Notes: generated by a model not told the origin, from the sequence alone. Numbered from the stretch's first letter, positions 51,542-61,046 are shown. The stretch: DNA of 64,000 nucleotides from Rhizobium leguminosarum bv. trifolii WSM1325 (GCA_000023185.1 CP001625.1:1-64000), one strand, 5' to 3'. Program-made: numbers and translations.

Positions 51542-53461
51542 TCACAGCCGCTCAAGTTCATCGGCGCTGAACCATCCTTGTTTGATCACCGCAGCAGCAA
51601 GCGTGTCAGGGCTCTCGGTATAGGCAACGAGGGCCAAGCTTTTCTCGGCGCGTGTACAAGTGACGTAGAGAAGTCGCCTAGTCCGGTCGATGCCTGTATC
51701 GGCGCCCTCGGCTGCATTCTTCCGGTCTTGGTCTGAGAGTGGTTTGGCACCGAACAGTTTTTCATATGAGAAAAGGAAGCCTCTCGCTTCGCTATCGTCG
51801 AGGATGACTAGCACGCGGTCGAACTGAAGCCCCTTGACGCCCTGGTGTGTGCCAAATGGACCACGATTGCTGATATACTCGGCGTATGGAGCGATCTGAT
51901 TGTAGGGCGTCTCAAGGAAGGCCCGCCATGCCTGCAAACTAGAAGGGGAGGTCTCGGCTTCCTCCTCGGCCTCATTATCCTCGAGATTTTGAACAGTCGT
52001 TTCCGGCGCAACTGGCGCTGGTTCAGTCTCGATAAATGGACGCATTGCTGCCGGGATTTCGAATAGTCGATGTTCGGCAACACACTCGAGAATATCGAGA
52101 AGCCGCGTCGAGGGATTCTCCGGGTCTAACGCGAGAAGCGCCCCAACTGCTACTCGGGCAGGCAGGAGGGGATCGTCCGGGGTCGTGCTATTGGCTAGCA
52201 CCGACCGTTTTAAAAGGGGGGAGTTCTTGCGGAGATGAGCCATGACGGCGAACTCCTCGCCAGCGGTCGATGCCGCAAGGAGAGGCGCTACGCGCTCGGT
52301 AAAGAGACGCAGTCCAGCGAGTTCGCCGGTCCTCAGGCCCGTCGAGAGCCGGGAATCCTTGTCCAAGGCCTGGAACATCGGCGCGAAGCCACGACGCGAC
52401 GCCGCCATATGATGTTCCAATGTAAGTGTTTTGACGGTGGCATCCTCTTTCCAACCGGCGTCACCACATAGCTCGGCCATGCGCTCGCGCGCCTTTCGCT
52501 CCTTGTCAGGTTTGTCGGTTGCATCCGCCGCAATGATGAAGAGTCTGACGGTGCCCACCATGCTGTCGTCGCGCGCCAGTTGGATTTGGTTATCCACGGC
52601 GGACCTCAGTGAATTGCCTAATTGCACAATACGTTGGGGAGATCGGTGATTCATGCGCTTTACCGGCCGTGCCCATTCCGGTGGAATGTTCCGTCCGAGA
52701 TCTGGGAGGCCGTCAGCGTAGATCCGCTGCATGGTGTCTCCAAAAAGACCGAGTGCAAACTTGCCCCTGTTTGTTGCTGCCAAAGCGAAGAATGCGTCAA
52801 TGAGTATCTTGTTGGTGTCTTGGCTTTCATCGATCAGCAAAAATGGAAACCTATTCACCAGCACGGCCTGCATTGCGGGCTTTGCCAAGATGAAGGTCGC
52901 CGTGATCTTTAAAACCTCGGAATGGGACAGCGAATCCGCACCGAAGTTATCGCCGTTAGGGCTGTAGGTGAAACGCCGAGGGACGCTGAGCCAGCCGAGC
53001 CGTTTGATCGTCGCGGCAATCGCTCGTTCGCGGTCGTCCGCAGCCTTTGTGCCAGCGCGTCCTTTGGACTGCTTTTCACGTAAGTCGGCGAGATCGTTAG
53101 GGAGCGTTGCCAGCAGCCAAGCCTGAATATCGGTGTAGTACGTGCCAATATGCGACCAGCAAAAGCTGTGTATGGTTGATATCGGGAATAGGGTGTCCTG
53201 GCCAACGCGCGCAGCGATCTCATCGGCTGCCGCATTGGTATAGGTGATGACCGCAACCTTTTTCCCGGCTCGCCGAAACTCGTCCCCATGTCTATCGCGG
53301 AAACCGTCGAGCGCCTCTTTGAGCGAGCGCGTTTTACCTGAACCGGCGCCTGCATAGAGAAAGAAACTTTTCGGATCGTTTGGGTTCAAACATGCGCTGA
53401 TCGCGAGATCGGCGTCGCGGTCGGTATCAGGCGCACCACGTTTGATGGCGAGTGGACTCAT
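51542..53461 (-). CDS. UvrD/Rep-family helicase (GajB-like)
   Basis: 639 residues. Walker A FFLYAGAGSGKTRS near residue 35, Walker B LLIDESQDTN near 212, motif QGVKGLQFDRVLVI and motif VI LLYVTCTRAEKSLALVAY. The ATG overlaps the stop of the OLD nuclease gene (ATGA), so the two are made together. In Gabija, GajB of this type works with the GajA nuclease. At 639 residues it is longer than the best-known GajB (about 500). Confidence 0.85.
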   Translation of the reverse strand: MSPLAIKRGAPDTDRDADLAISACLNPNDPKSFFLYAGAGSGKTRSLKEALDGFRDRHGDEFRRAGKKVAVITYTNAAADEIAARVGQDTLFPISTIHSFCWSHIGTYYTDIQAWLLATLPNDLADLREKQSKGRAGTKAADDRERAIAATIKRLGWLSVPRRFTYSPNGDNFGADSLSHSEVLKITATFILAKPAMQAVLVNRFPFLLIDESQDTNKILIDAFFALAATNRGKFALGLFGDTMQRIYADGLPDLGRNIPPEWARPVKRMNHRSPQRIVQLGNSLRSAVDNQIQLARDDSMVGTVRLFIIAADATDKPDKERKARERMAELCGDAGWKEDATVKTLTLEHHMAASRRGFAPMFQALDKDSRLSTGLRTGELAGLRLFTERVAPLLAASTAGEEFAVMAHLRKNSPLLKRSVLANSTTPDDPLLPARVAVGALLALDPENPSTRLLDILECVAEHRLFEIPAAMRPFIETEPAPVAPETTVQNLEDNEAEEEAETSPSSLQAWRAFLETPYNQIAPYAEYISNRGPFGTHQGVKGLQFDRVLVILDDSEARGFLFSYEKLFGAKPLSDQDRKNAAEGADTGIDRTRRLLYVTCTRAEKSLALVAYTESPDTLAAAVIKQGWFSADELERL

Positions 53462-55749
53462 GCGCTGGCTCCCTTCGGTTCACTCGCCGCGATGTCTTTT
53501 CCGACAGCGCGCTCAAACCATTCCAGACCTCGCCGAATATACTGGGGTGGCTTGAGCGCGGTGGGGTCGCTCAACATCAAGCAGTCGAGGGCGAAAGCGG
53601 CCTTCTCAGCTGTTTTCAATAGCTCGAAAAGTTCATCTTCAAGCTCCTCGCCATTGGGGTTATCATTCACGATAGCTTTTATCTTGGCGCTGGTCGTCGA
53701 TCCTTCAACATCTGCGACGACAGTCAGGTTTTCAAGGATAAGCGCGTCCTCAAAGGTCCGAGGAATGACTTCCTGAGTTTTACCGTCAGGAGCTAAAACG
53801 CTGACCGGCTTCTGATAGGCAACATACAGCTCGTAGCCGTCCGAACCGGAAGATTGATGATCAGCAGGATCGAGCGCGATCAGTTCGTCGATCAGGACTT
53901 TTGACGGATGCCACTCCTTGAGCACCTGGTTTGCGGATTTCTGTTCAGCCCCACGCTTTGGTTTCGCCGCTTTCCATCGAATGGCTTCGCCTCCGCCCTT
54001 GATCGGGACCTTGGTCGCGACGGTGGCGTCAAGGTCGGCGATGATCAGGGTCGCAAGGCCCAACTCATCAACGAGTTCACGAAAACTATGGGCATGACTG
54101 CCACCAAGCTCAAGCAGCGTCACGTAACGACGCGAGAGGTCAGGAAATTGATGGCGTATAAAATGGGGAACGAGAATGCGTTCGGCCTGCCCCTCAACGA
54201 AGATGATGCCGTCGGCAAAGAAGAGATCGCAATGCGTAGCCTTGAGGTAACGCCGAACGAAACGCCTTGTCTCGTCGCCTTCGCCGAAAATGTACGACAA
54301 GTTGGCCACGGTGGTGGTGGGCGTATCGCCCATTGAGGGTGCTGGTCGTCGCCGGAAATAGCGTAGGTTGGCGAAATCAGCCTCGTGCGCGACGTGGCTC
54401 GAATGAGTGCTAACAACCAACTGCGTGCAGTGAGTGGTCTTATCGCCAAGCCGATCATGTTTTCGAAGGAGTTTATAGGCCTTGTTGATGAAAACCTGCT
54501 GCACTTGCGCATGAAGGTGAGCCTCGGGTTCCTCGACGAGTACCAGATGCAAAGGTTGAATTTGCTCCTGCGCGCCGCCCCCACTATCAAAGGATGCCTT
54601 GCCGACACGCATCCACTCGTCGCGGTAGCCCATGAGCATGAAAACCATAGCGATAAGGTTCTGATAACCCAGCCCCGAGTAGTCTTCAGGCAGCTTCAGG
54701 GTTTTGGTGCCGTCTCCGCTGGGGTCTGCGACCTGATATTGCACTGCCGAGCCGTGCTTCAGCCCATCAATGGCTTGCAAAAGAGTAGAGATTTTAAGTT
54801 TGGGATTTGCCATTCCCGGATAGCCAAGCTCTTCGAGCTCTCCAAAGGCAGCCGCAAACCCGACTTCCAATCGCTTATCGAAATTTCGCTCGGCTGTCTG
54901 AATCGCGCCGAGGGCTTCATAGTCTTGCTCTGACGGCGTTTTCGCCGGGTCGAGGTGACGATCGTAGTAGGAGCGCAACTGGTCGGAGAGTCGGCGCTTA
55001 AAGCGGCGAGTGCTGGATTCGGAACCCTCGTCGCCGCTCTGACTTTTTTCATGCGAATCCGCGAAGTCTCGCTGGGCGGCAATTTCGTCAATTTTAATGA
55101 GGTTTTTGAAAGGCGCCTTATCGAGCGGCAAAGCGGTGGTGGGCAGAATCTGCGGTGCTGCCAGTCCTTTCGCCGGCGCGACGACCGCGGAGGGGTCGAG
55201 CGCGAAAGCCTCGATTCCAATATGAGCCCGAAGACGACGTTCCAGAAAATCAGTTAGGCTCTTTGGCCAGATGTCGATTTTGACAGCTTCACCGCCAAGG
55301 CCCTTTGTGACGGCGGCCTGGGCGGCATTGCGTTGGAGCAGGTATTCGGCCTTGAGGCTGCCAATATCCTCAATGTGATACTTCAGCCTCACGCCAAGGA
55401 GGCCTCCACTCCAATCAAGCGTTGGAAGAATATGCACGACGTGCTGGATCTCGGAAAGGGGAACGTCAAGCCAGACATCTAGAGCAGGCAGAAGGTCATC
55501 GAGATTGATATCGGTTTCCGCTTCGGTTTCCCAAGCGTCTCCCAGAGCATCGATCTTGGTCCAGTTCGCGATGGTGATGTCTCGCAACGCAAGCCGGTTC
55601 GGGGACAGGAGGAAATACCGTAGGGCAACCATGGCGGAAGTCTTTCCGCTGTTATTGGCCCCTACGAAGATCGTGGTCTTCTTGTCGAAATCGATGTGGG
55701 TCGATTTCAGTTTCCGAAAATTGGAGACCTCAACAAACTTGATTCTCAT
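53458..55749 (-). CDS. OLD-family ATP-dependent nuclease (GajA-like)
   Basis: 763 residues. ABC-type ATPase: GANNSGKTS at 30-38, LVLVEEPEAHLHAQVQQ near 405, VVSTHSSH. C-terminal TOPRIM: FADGIIFVEGQAERILVP (the invariant Glu) near 520 and LIIADLDAT. OLD nucleases next to a UvrD helicase are called class 2 and include GajA of the Gabija defence system. Longer than typical GajA (about 580); an Ala/Arg-rich insert near 230-260 accounts for part of it. Confidence 0.88.
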   Translation of the reverse strand: MRIKFVEVSNFRKLKSTHIDFDKKTTIFVGANNSGKTSAMVALRYFLLSPNRLALRDITIANWTKIDALGDAWETEAETDINLDDLLPALDVWLDVPLSEIQHVVHILPTLDWSGGLLGVRLKYHIEDIGSLKAEYLLQRNAAQAAVTKGLGGEAVKIDIWPKSLTDFLERRLRAHIGIEAFALDPSAVVAPAKGLAAPQILPTTALPLDKAPFKNLIKIDEIAAQRDFADSHEKSQSGDEGSESSTRRFKRRLSDQLRSYYDRHLDPAKTPSEQDYEALGAIQTAERNFDKRLEVGFAAAFGELEELGYPGMANPKLKISTLLQAIDGLKHGSAVQYQVADPSGDGTKTLKLPEDYSGLGYQNLIAMVFMLMGYRDEWMRVGKASFDSGGGAQEQIQPLHLVLVEEPEAHLHAQVQQVFINKAYKLLRKHDRLGDKTTHCTQLVVSTHSSHVAHEADFANLRYFRRRPAPSMGDTPTTTVANLSYIFGEGDETRRFVRRYLKATHCDLFFADGIIFVEGQAERILVPHFIRHQFPDLSRRYVTLLELGGSHAHSFRELVDELGLATLIIADLDATVATKVPIKGGGEAIRWKAAKPKRGAEQKSANQVLKEWHPSKVLIDELIALDPADHQSSGSDGYELYVAYQKPVSVLAPDGKTQEVIPRTFEDALILENLTVVADVEGSTTSAKIKAIVNDNPNGEELEDELFELLKTAEKAAFALDCLMLSDPTALKPPQYIRRGLEWFERAVGKDIAASEPKGASA

Positions 55750-55974
55750 ACATAACTCCCCCTCGAGTGTCGAAGATAGTCTATTGGGAGTCGTTGACCT
55801 TGTCTCGCGTAGAAGTGACGTGTTGCACCGCTAAGTTGCCGTGCTGCCGGTGTAAATTTGGCGACTGTCAAGCCGTTGGCATTCACGTCCTCGCGTCCCT
55901 GCGTTGACGTAAACGAAATCACGGACGTATCATCCCAAACGGTATGCGTCGTTCCGATAGTCGACTTGGATAGT

Positions 55975-57090
55975 TCAGACCCCCCACGCCCGAAACCTCC
56001 CCCTCCCCGTCATCTCGCGGAGGCCGAGCTCCAAAACGATCCGCCGCGCCGCCTGCGGCGTCACCTCGAGCATTTTTGCGACCATCTTGGCCGACACCAA
56101 CGGTTTTGCCATGACGAGCTCGACCAGCTCCGGCAATTTCGACGAGGTGCGGCGCCCCTCCAACTTCCGCTCGAACAGGGTGCGCGCCAGAACCAGCCGG
56201 TCATGCTCTTTCATGCCGATCTCGGCGGCCGCAACCAGCCCCTGCGCAATCGCAAGCAGCCTTGTGTCGCGGTCACGATGGCGGCGCCGATCGACGGGAA
56301 TGGTTTTGAGGCCAAGGTTGATGGCCGCGAGATGGGCACCTGACGTGATGCCCGCCTGGCGCAGGATCGAAGCGGCCAGCAACCGGCCGAGCCAGGGCGC
56401 GTGCTGAAGGACGGAGAGTTCGTTCCAGGCATCGAGGGCAACGATGGCCTGCAGCACCGCCGGCTGTCCTTGGGCCTGCCGCAGCACGCCGCGCCATTCC
56501 TCGAGCCGCGCGTCCTCGTCCCAGTCGAGATCATAGATCAGCGGATCGGCCGGAGCCCGGCCGGGCTTCTTGGCTCGTTCGATCGCGGCGTCAGAGCGAG
56601 CGAGCAGCGCATCGATGGCAGCATAATCAACACCGGGAATCCCTTCGGCTTCGTCGATGTCTTTCCACTCACCTTCTACATCGGCCGTGACCGCGGGCCG
56701 AATGACGCCGGCCGGCTCCACCGCCTCAGCGCCGGCCGGATTGATGTCCGACGTCCGTCGCAAAGTTCGGATACCCTCTGCGGAAAGAGCCCAGTCCGGC
56801 GACTGCGCAGCGATGCGCCGGCGAGTTCGTAAAACGTCGCGGGCGATGGTCAGTTCGTGGGTCGGGGTACGGATGTCTTTGGTGGCGTCATGGAGGACCA
56901 GGTCTTCGAGGTGACCGAGTTCGCCGTCGATCCACAGCGAGGCGCAGGCGTCGGTGAATTGGCACCGTTCGAGGAAGCCCTGGCCGACCGGCGAACGGGC
57001 GATCCGCTCGTCCAGACGGGTGAGCGCGACACCGGCGTCGAAAGCCGGGCGCATCGGGGCTGTCATGCTGATTTCCGCGAGATCGTAAGC
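55975..57090 (-). CDS. RHE_PE00001-type DUF1612/helix-turn-helix protein
   Basis: 371 residues from the ATG at 57090 (an upstream start adds four). N-terminal part [20 protein letters not shown] and [14 protein letters not shown], middle DUF1612, C-terminal helix-turn-helix ([37 protein letters not shown]). Family members are typical of rhizobial plasmids and often lie near replication genes. Divergent from the recombinase, with inverted repeats between them. May regulate that recombinase (inference). Confidence 0.82.
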   Translation of the reverse strand, partial: AYDLAEISMTAPMRPAFDAGVALTRLDERIARSPVGQGFLERCQFTDACASLWIDGELGHLEDLVLHDATKDIRTPTHELTIARDVLRTRRRIAAQSPDWALSAEGIRTLRRTSDINPAGAEAVEPAGVIRPAVTADVEGEWKDIDEAEGIPGVDYAAIDALLARSDAAIERAKKPGRAPADPLIYDLDWDEDARLEEWRGVLRQAQGQPAVLQAIVALDAWNELSVLQHAPWLGRLLAASILRQAGITSGAHLAAINLGLKTIPVDRRRHRDRDTRLLAIAQGLVAAAEIGMKEHDRLVLARTLFERKLEGRRTSSKLPELVELVMAKPLVSAKMVAKMLEVTPQAARRIVLELGLREMTGRGRFRAWGV

Positions 57091-57119
57091 CATTGAAATC
57101 ATGGTAAACGATTTACTAA

Positions 57120-57148
57120 AGGAACGCTATATCAATATTGCAGTTCCT
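57120..57148. promoter_or_regulatory. inverted repeat upstream of the DUF1612 gene
   Basis: AGGAAC at 57120-57125 and GTTCCT at 57143-57148 are complementary arms about 17 bases apart, just upstream of the DUF1612 start. GTAAA-CGA-TTTAC lies next to it (57104-57116). Possible operator for the helix-turn-helix protein. Confidence 0.35.
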
Positions 57149-57179
57149 CACATGGTATGATTACCGGTTCATGGTCTAG

Positions 57180-57206
57180 CCATCGATAAGTAGCTCTTAT
57201 CGATGG
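57180..57206. other. 11-5-11 inverted repeat, candidate recombinase site
   Basis: CCATCGATAAG, TAGCT, CTTATCGATGG: two perfect 11-base arms around a 5-base spacer, 85 bases before the tyrosine recombinase gene. This is the layout of dif/resolution core sites for Xer-type recombinases (usually 11-6-11 to 11-8-11). It could also be an operator for the divergent pair. Confidence 0.5.
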
Positions 57207-57291
57207 TAGATTGATTTCGAGGTCCAAATCAGCAAGAGTCGGCGCAAATCACGGTCTCAGAGGCCGCCGAAACCGTCTTTCTGGAGCGCCT

Positions 57292-58440
57292 GTGGCCAAA
57301 CCCAAAAAATCACAGACTTCCGTCGAGCGGCGCGCCGAAGAACTCGACACCATTGCCGCCGTCCTCCCGATAGAGCGCCGCGACGAACTCGCCAAGCTTC
57401 TGACCGACCAGGACGTCGAGACGCTGCGCCATCTCGTCAACCAGGGCATGGGCGACAACACGCTGCGGGCGCTGACTTCCGACCTTGCCTATCTGGAAGC
57501 CTGGGGACTGGCGGCGACCGGACAATCCCTGCCCTGGCCGGCACCCGAGGCGCTGCTTTTGAAATTCGTCGCGCATCACCTCTGGGATCCGCAGCACCGC
57601 GAGACCGATCCGGATCACGGCATGCCGGCCGACGTCGACGAAGACCTTCGGAGCCAGGGTTTTCTCAGATCCGCAGGCCCGCACGCGCCATCGACGGTGC
57701 GCCGGCGGCTGGCGAACTGGTCGACGCTGACCAGATGGCGCGGTTTTGACGGCGCCTTCGCCTCCCCTGCCCTCAAATCAGCCATTCGCCTCGCCGTTCG
57801 CGCCGTCCCCCGGACGCGGCGTCGCAAGAGCGCCAAGGCCGTCACCGGCGATGTGCTGGCAAAACTGCTGGCAACCTGCACGACCGACAGTCTGCGCGAT
57901 CTCCGTGACCGTGCAATCCTGATGGTTGCCTTTGCCTCCGGTGGTCGGCGGCGCAGCGAGATCGCCGGCCTGCGCAGCGAGCAGCTGACCGTCGAGCCGC
58001 CAATCCCGGGGGACGATGGCCCTTCCCTCCCCTCTCTAGCCATCCATCTCGGACGCACCAAGACGACCAGCGGCGACGAGGACGACGTTGTCTATCTGAC
58101 CGGTCGGCCGGTGGATGCGCTGAATGCCTGGATGGTGGCCGCCAAGATCGAGAGCGGCAGCGTGTTTCGGGCGATCGGGCGATGGGGGACTGTGTCGCGA
58201 CGGGCGATCGATCCGCAGTCGGTCAATGCGATCATCAAGCAGCGGGTGGAACTGGCTGGATTGGAGCCGGGGGAATTTTCCGCGCACGGGCTACGATCTG
58301 GATATCTGACCGAGGCGGCAAACCGTGGCATCCCCCTGCCCGAGGCGATGGAGCAGTCCCGCCACCGCTCGATTCAACAAGCGTCAGGTTACTACAACAA
58401 CGCGACACGTCGAAGCGGGCGGGCAGCTCAAATGGTGTGA
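57292..58440 (+). CDS. tyrosine site-specific recombinase/integrase
   Basis: 382 residues from GTG 57292 (GGAG upstream). N-terminal core-binding region (residues 1-190), then catalytic domain: Arg in SGGRRRSEIAGL, Lys-containing beta hairpin (HLGRTKTTSG), HGLRSGYLTEAANRG (H-x-x-R), SRHRSIQQASGYY with the second His and Tyr nucleophile in SGYYNN. Likely resolves plasmid multimers or moves an element; the inverted repeat at 57180 is a candidate site. Confidence 0.88.
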   Translation: MAKPKKSQTSVERRAEELDTIAAVLPIERRDELAKLLTDQDVETLRHLVNQGMGDNTLRALTSDLAYLEAWGLAATGQSLPWPAPEALLLKFVAHHLWDPQHRETDPDHGMPADVDEDLRSQGFLRSAGPHAPSTVRRRLANWSTLTRWRGFDGAFASPALKSAIRLAVRAVPRTRRRKSAKAVTGDVLAKLLATCTTDSLRDLRDRAILMVAFASGGRRRSEIAGLRSEQLTVEPPIPGDDGPSLPSLAIHLGRTKTTSGDEDDVVYLTGRPVDALNAWMVAAKIESGSVFRAIGRWGTVSRRAIDPQSVNAIIKQRVELAGLEPGEFSAHGLRSGYLTEAANRGIPLPEAMEQSRHRSIQQASGYYNNATRRSGRAAQMV

Positions 58441-58632
58441 TATGTGATGTTCGTATGCGACACGCGGATGCAGCGCTCTTCTGTCACGGAGGAAAGTGGC
58501 CGCTGATCGCCCAGCATCCCATGCCGAGGCGGGGAATTTTGCGGCCGTCCCAGACAGTCACACGCGCTTCACGCCGCGCTCAATTCCTGACATATTTGCA
58601 GAGAGGCAGCCAACCGTCATGGATATCGCGTC

Positions 58633-58959
58633 ATGAACTTGGAAACACGTGAAAAAAGGAACATGCGCGCACCTACCGGATCCGTCACAGGCCTCTGCTC
58701 GGCGTCCGCCACAATGTTTGCAGTCGGAATGGCCTTTCTGGGTTACTGGGGGGTATATGAACATGGGGCCTGGCATTCATTCGACTATTTTGTGATGGGT
58801 CTGGCTATCATCGGATTTGCAGCACTTGGTTCCGTGCCTTGGATTGTGACTACACCTGTAGCGGAGGACGATGCAGACAAAGTCGTCGTCGCCAGGCGAG
58901 CGATGGTACTGGGGACGGCGTTAATCTGGATGGCCGTCTGTATTGCCCTATTTACCTGA
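58633..58959 (+). CDS. small membrane protein (108 residues)
   Basis: Three hydrophobic helices (about residues 20-42, 52-74, 90-107). Not recognised. No strong ribosome binding site (GTCATGGATATCGCGTC before the ATG). It lies between the recombinase gene and a fragment that repeats the recombinase C terminus. Confidence 0.5.
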   Translation: MNLETREKRNMRAPTGSVTGLCSASATMFAVGMAFLGYWGVYEHGAWHSFDYFVMGLAIIGFAALGSVPWIVTTPVAEDDADKVVVARRAMVLGTALIWMAVCIALFT

Positions 58960-58988
58960 ATTGCTGCGTGACCCCATGCGACCGCAAT

Positions 58989-59120
58989 ATGAATCCGCTT
59001 GACGCGATAGGGCCCGACCGAGCATTTCCCCTCGAGCGCCTCCGTCGCACCGTTCATCTTATGGTCCGCGAAAAGCTCGCTGAAAAAGAACTCCTGGCCC
59101 GGTTGCCTCGCCAATGGTGA
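58989..59120 (+). CDS. small hypothetical protein (43 residues)
   Basis: MNPLDAIGPDRAFPLERLRR and TVHLMVREKLAEKELLARLP: one amphipathic helix. Starts 30 bases after the 108-residue membrane gene. No family. May be real but there is no more evidence. Confidence 0.35.
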   Translation: MNPLDAIGPDRAFPLERLRRTVHLMVREKLAEKELLARLPRQW

Positions 59121-59169
59121 TGTTTTGGGTCGCAGTTCGGCGAAAGCGGCAGTCCCTTCATAAACCGGT

Positions 59170-59238
59170 GCGCAGGCTGCAAGCTACTACAACAACGCAG
59201 AACAGAAGAACGGGCGGGCCGCAAGGCTGGTCATTTGA
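59170..59238 (+). pseudogene. fragment repeating a recombinase C terminus
   Basis: Reads QAASYYNNAEQKNGRAARLV then a stop, matching QASGYYNNATRRSGRAAQMV at the end of the recombinase ending at 58440. The two are not identical, so this is a remnant of a related recombinase, not a recent duplicate. Confidence 0.6.
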
Positions 59239-59307
59239 AGGAACTGACCCTCAAATCGCACACGCCGAGCGACGCGCCAACTGACGCAGCCCAAACATCA
59301 ATATGTA

Positions 59308-59348
59308 ATCCTTGCAATTGCGGAATTATCCTCCATAAATGCAAGGAT
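59308..59348 (+). promoter_or_regulatory. inverted repeat abutting the ATPase start codon
   Basis: ATCCTTGCA (59308-59316) and TGCAAGGAT (59340-59348) are perfect 9-base complements 23 bases apart. The right arm contains the AAGGA ribosome-binding-like bases and the first two bases of the ATG. Binding or folding here would block initiation. Confidence 0.5.
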
Positions 59349-60522
59349 GATTGAACGTCGAATATCTACAAAACTGATTGAGTTGATCGATTCGAGCCCC
59401 GCCGTTGGGCTCATTGGCCCGCGTCAGGTCGGCAAGACGACGCTGGCGCTCGCGATAGCCGAACAGCGCCCATCAATCTATCTCGACCTGGAATCGGATG
59501 CCGACCGCGCCAAACTCACCGAGCCGGAACTATATCTCAGCCAGCACAGCGACAAGCTCGTTATCCTGGACGAGGTTCACCGGCTACCAAATCTTTTTCA
59601 GAATTTGCGTGGGCTTATCGACCGGGGCCGGCGAAATGGAAGGAAGGCTGGCCATTTCCTGCTGCTCGGGTCCGCATCCATCGATCTATTGAAACAGTCG
59701 GGTGAGACGCTGGCAGGTCGCATCGCCTACCTTGAAATGGGTCCGATCGACGGCCTGGAAGTGCCAGTTGACGATCTGAATACGCTATGGGTGCGAGGCG
59801 GCTTCCCGGATAGTTTCCTAGCAGCGAGTGATCGTGAAAGCCAGCGCTGGCGGCAAGACTTTATACGAACCTATCTGGAACGAGACATTTCCTTGCTTGG
59901 TCCTCGCATTCCAGCCGAGACATTGCGGCGCTTCTGGACCATGCTCGCGCATCACCAATCCGGACTGTTAAATGCCGCGGAATTTGCGCGTTCGCTCGGC
60001 GTCGATGGCAAGACGGTCGCCTCCTATCTCGATCTCCTGGTTGATCTACTCCTCGTACGACGCCTAGAGCCCTGGCACGTGAACATTGGCAAACGCCTGG
60101 TCAAATCACCGCGGGTCTATGTTCGCGATAGCGGCATCACCCACACCCTTTTGGGGCTGACCACTCAGGAGGACCTGCTCGGGCACCCGGTCGCCGGAGC
60201 AAGCTGGGAAGGGTTCGTGATCGAGACCTTGATTGCAGCAGCGCCGCCCGGAACTCAGAGCAATTTTTATCGGACGTCGGCTGGTGCCGAGATCGACCTT
60301 CTTCTAACGCCCCCGGGCGAACGACCTTGGGCTATCGAAATCAAGCGGAGCCTGACACCGAAACTCGAGAAAGGCTTCTATCTTGCATGTGAAGATCTCG
60401 ACCCGGCACGACGCATCGTCGTTTACCCTGGGCAGGAAGCTTTCCCCCTAAAGCACGATGTGGAAGCAATGCCGCTAGCCTCGATAGGCAAAGCTCTGAT
60501 TAGTCTTATAGCGAATAGATAG
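59347..60522 (+). CDS. AAA ATPase with DUF4143 domain
   Basis: 391 residues. Walker A GLIGPRQVGKTT near residue 22, Walker B LVILDEVHRL near 73, sensor SASIDLLKQ; then a winged-helix (LLNAAEFARSLGVDGKTVAS) and the C-terminal DUF4143 domain (FYRTSAGAEIDLLLTPPG, IEIKRSLTPK) which has a PD-(D/E)XK-like look: E, D, E-x-K. Function of the family is not settled; toxin-like or DNA-linked roles have been suggested. Its winged helix could bind the inverted repeat at its own start. Confidence 0.85.
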   Translation: MIERRISTKLIELIDSSPAVGLIGPRQVGKTTLALAIAEQRPSIYLDLESDADRAKLTEPELYLSQHSDKLVILDEVHRLPNLFQNLRGLIDRGRRNGRKAGHFLLLGSASIDLLKQSGETLAGRIAYLEMGPIDGLEVPVDDLNTLWVRGGFPDSFLAASDRESQRWRQDFIRTYLERDISLLGPRIPAETLRRFWTMLAHHQSGLLNAAEFARSLGVDGKTVASYLDLLVDLLLVRRLEPWHVNIGKRLVKSPRVYVRDSGITHTLLGLTTQEDLLGHPVAGASWEGFVIETLIAAAPPGTQSNFYRTSAGAEIDLLLTPPGERPWAIEIKRSLTPKLEKGFYLACEDLDPARRIVVYPGQEAFPLKHDVEAMPLASIGKALISLIANR

Positions 60523-61019
60523 ATGCATATCGCCTAGAGGAGCCCCCATGATCTTCGTCTTTCCCATGCCTGTATGCCCAGGTTCTCGTCTCCCGACCAA
60601 TCTGACTTGAGCGGCCGGACTTCCAGAAAAGCCCCCTCACCTATAACTCCGGCAATGTTTCAAACGGATCGAGTGCCTGAACGCCCAGGGCCCGAAATGG
60701 CGCATATTGCGGGTCAAGACCGTGAATCCGTGCACTTTAGCCGTGGCGGCTATCGCAATGTCTTCCAAACCCGGGCGCGAGCGTCATCAACAATCCGAGG
60801 GCGCTGTTGGACGAAGCGCGTCCTCAGGCCATACGCTTATGAGTGCCGGTTGTGACGCAGCCGACGAGGCGCGTTTGATTGGCGACATATGGGTTTGCTG
60901 CCCTTTGGATATAGTCGATTCTAACCTTTCAAGGTGCTCTCTGGGTCTCCGCGAGCACCTTCGATCCATTGCATGAGCGATAGAATTCATTTCCATCACT
61001 CATCGCAATGCATTATAGT
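60523..61019. other. intergenic stretch with VapC remnant
   Basis: About 500 bases with the VapC piece and no intact gene. CTATAACTC at 60641-60649 matches the right arm of the Fic-gene inverted repeat. Confidence 0.4.
60641..60785 (-). pseudogene. VapC-type PIN-domain toxin remnant
   Basis: Minus strand reads LEDIAIAATAKVHGFTVLTR and NMRHF, then a one-base shift leads to LGVQALDPFETLPEL and a stop. This is the C-terminal third of a VapC PIN domain (last two acidic sites region). The N-terminal part and the antitoxin are not recognisable upstream. Confidence 0.65.
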
Positions 61020-61046
61020 GAGTTATAGAAAAGGTGCCTATAACTC
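61020..61046 (+). promoter_or_regulatory. inverted repeat abutting the Fic start codon
   Basis: GAGTTATAG (61020-61028), AAAAGGTGC, CTATAACTC (61038-61046), then ATG. Perfect 9-base arms; the loop holds the ribosome binding site (AAAAGG). As RNA it forms a hairpin with the site in its loop; as DNA it is a good operator. Confidence 0.6.
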
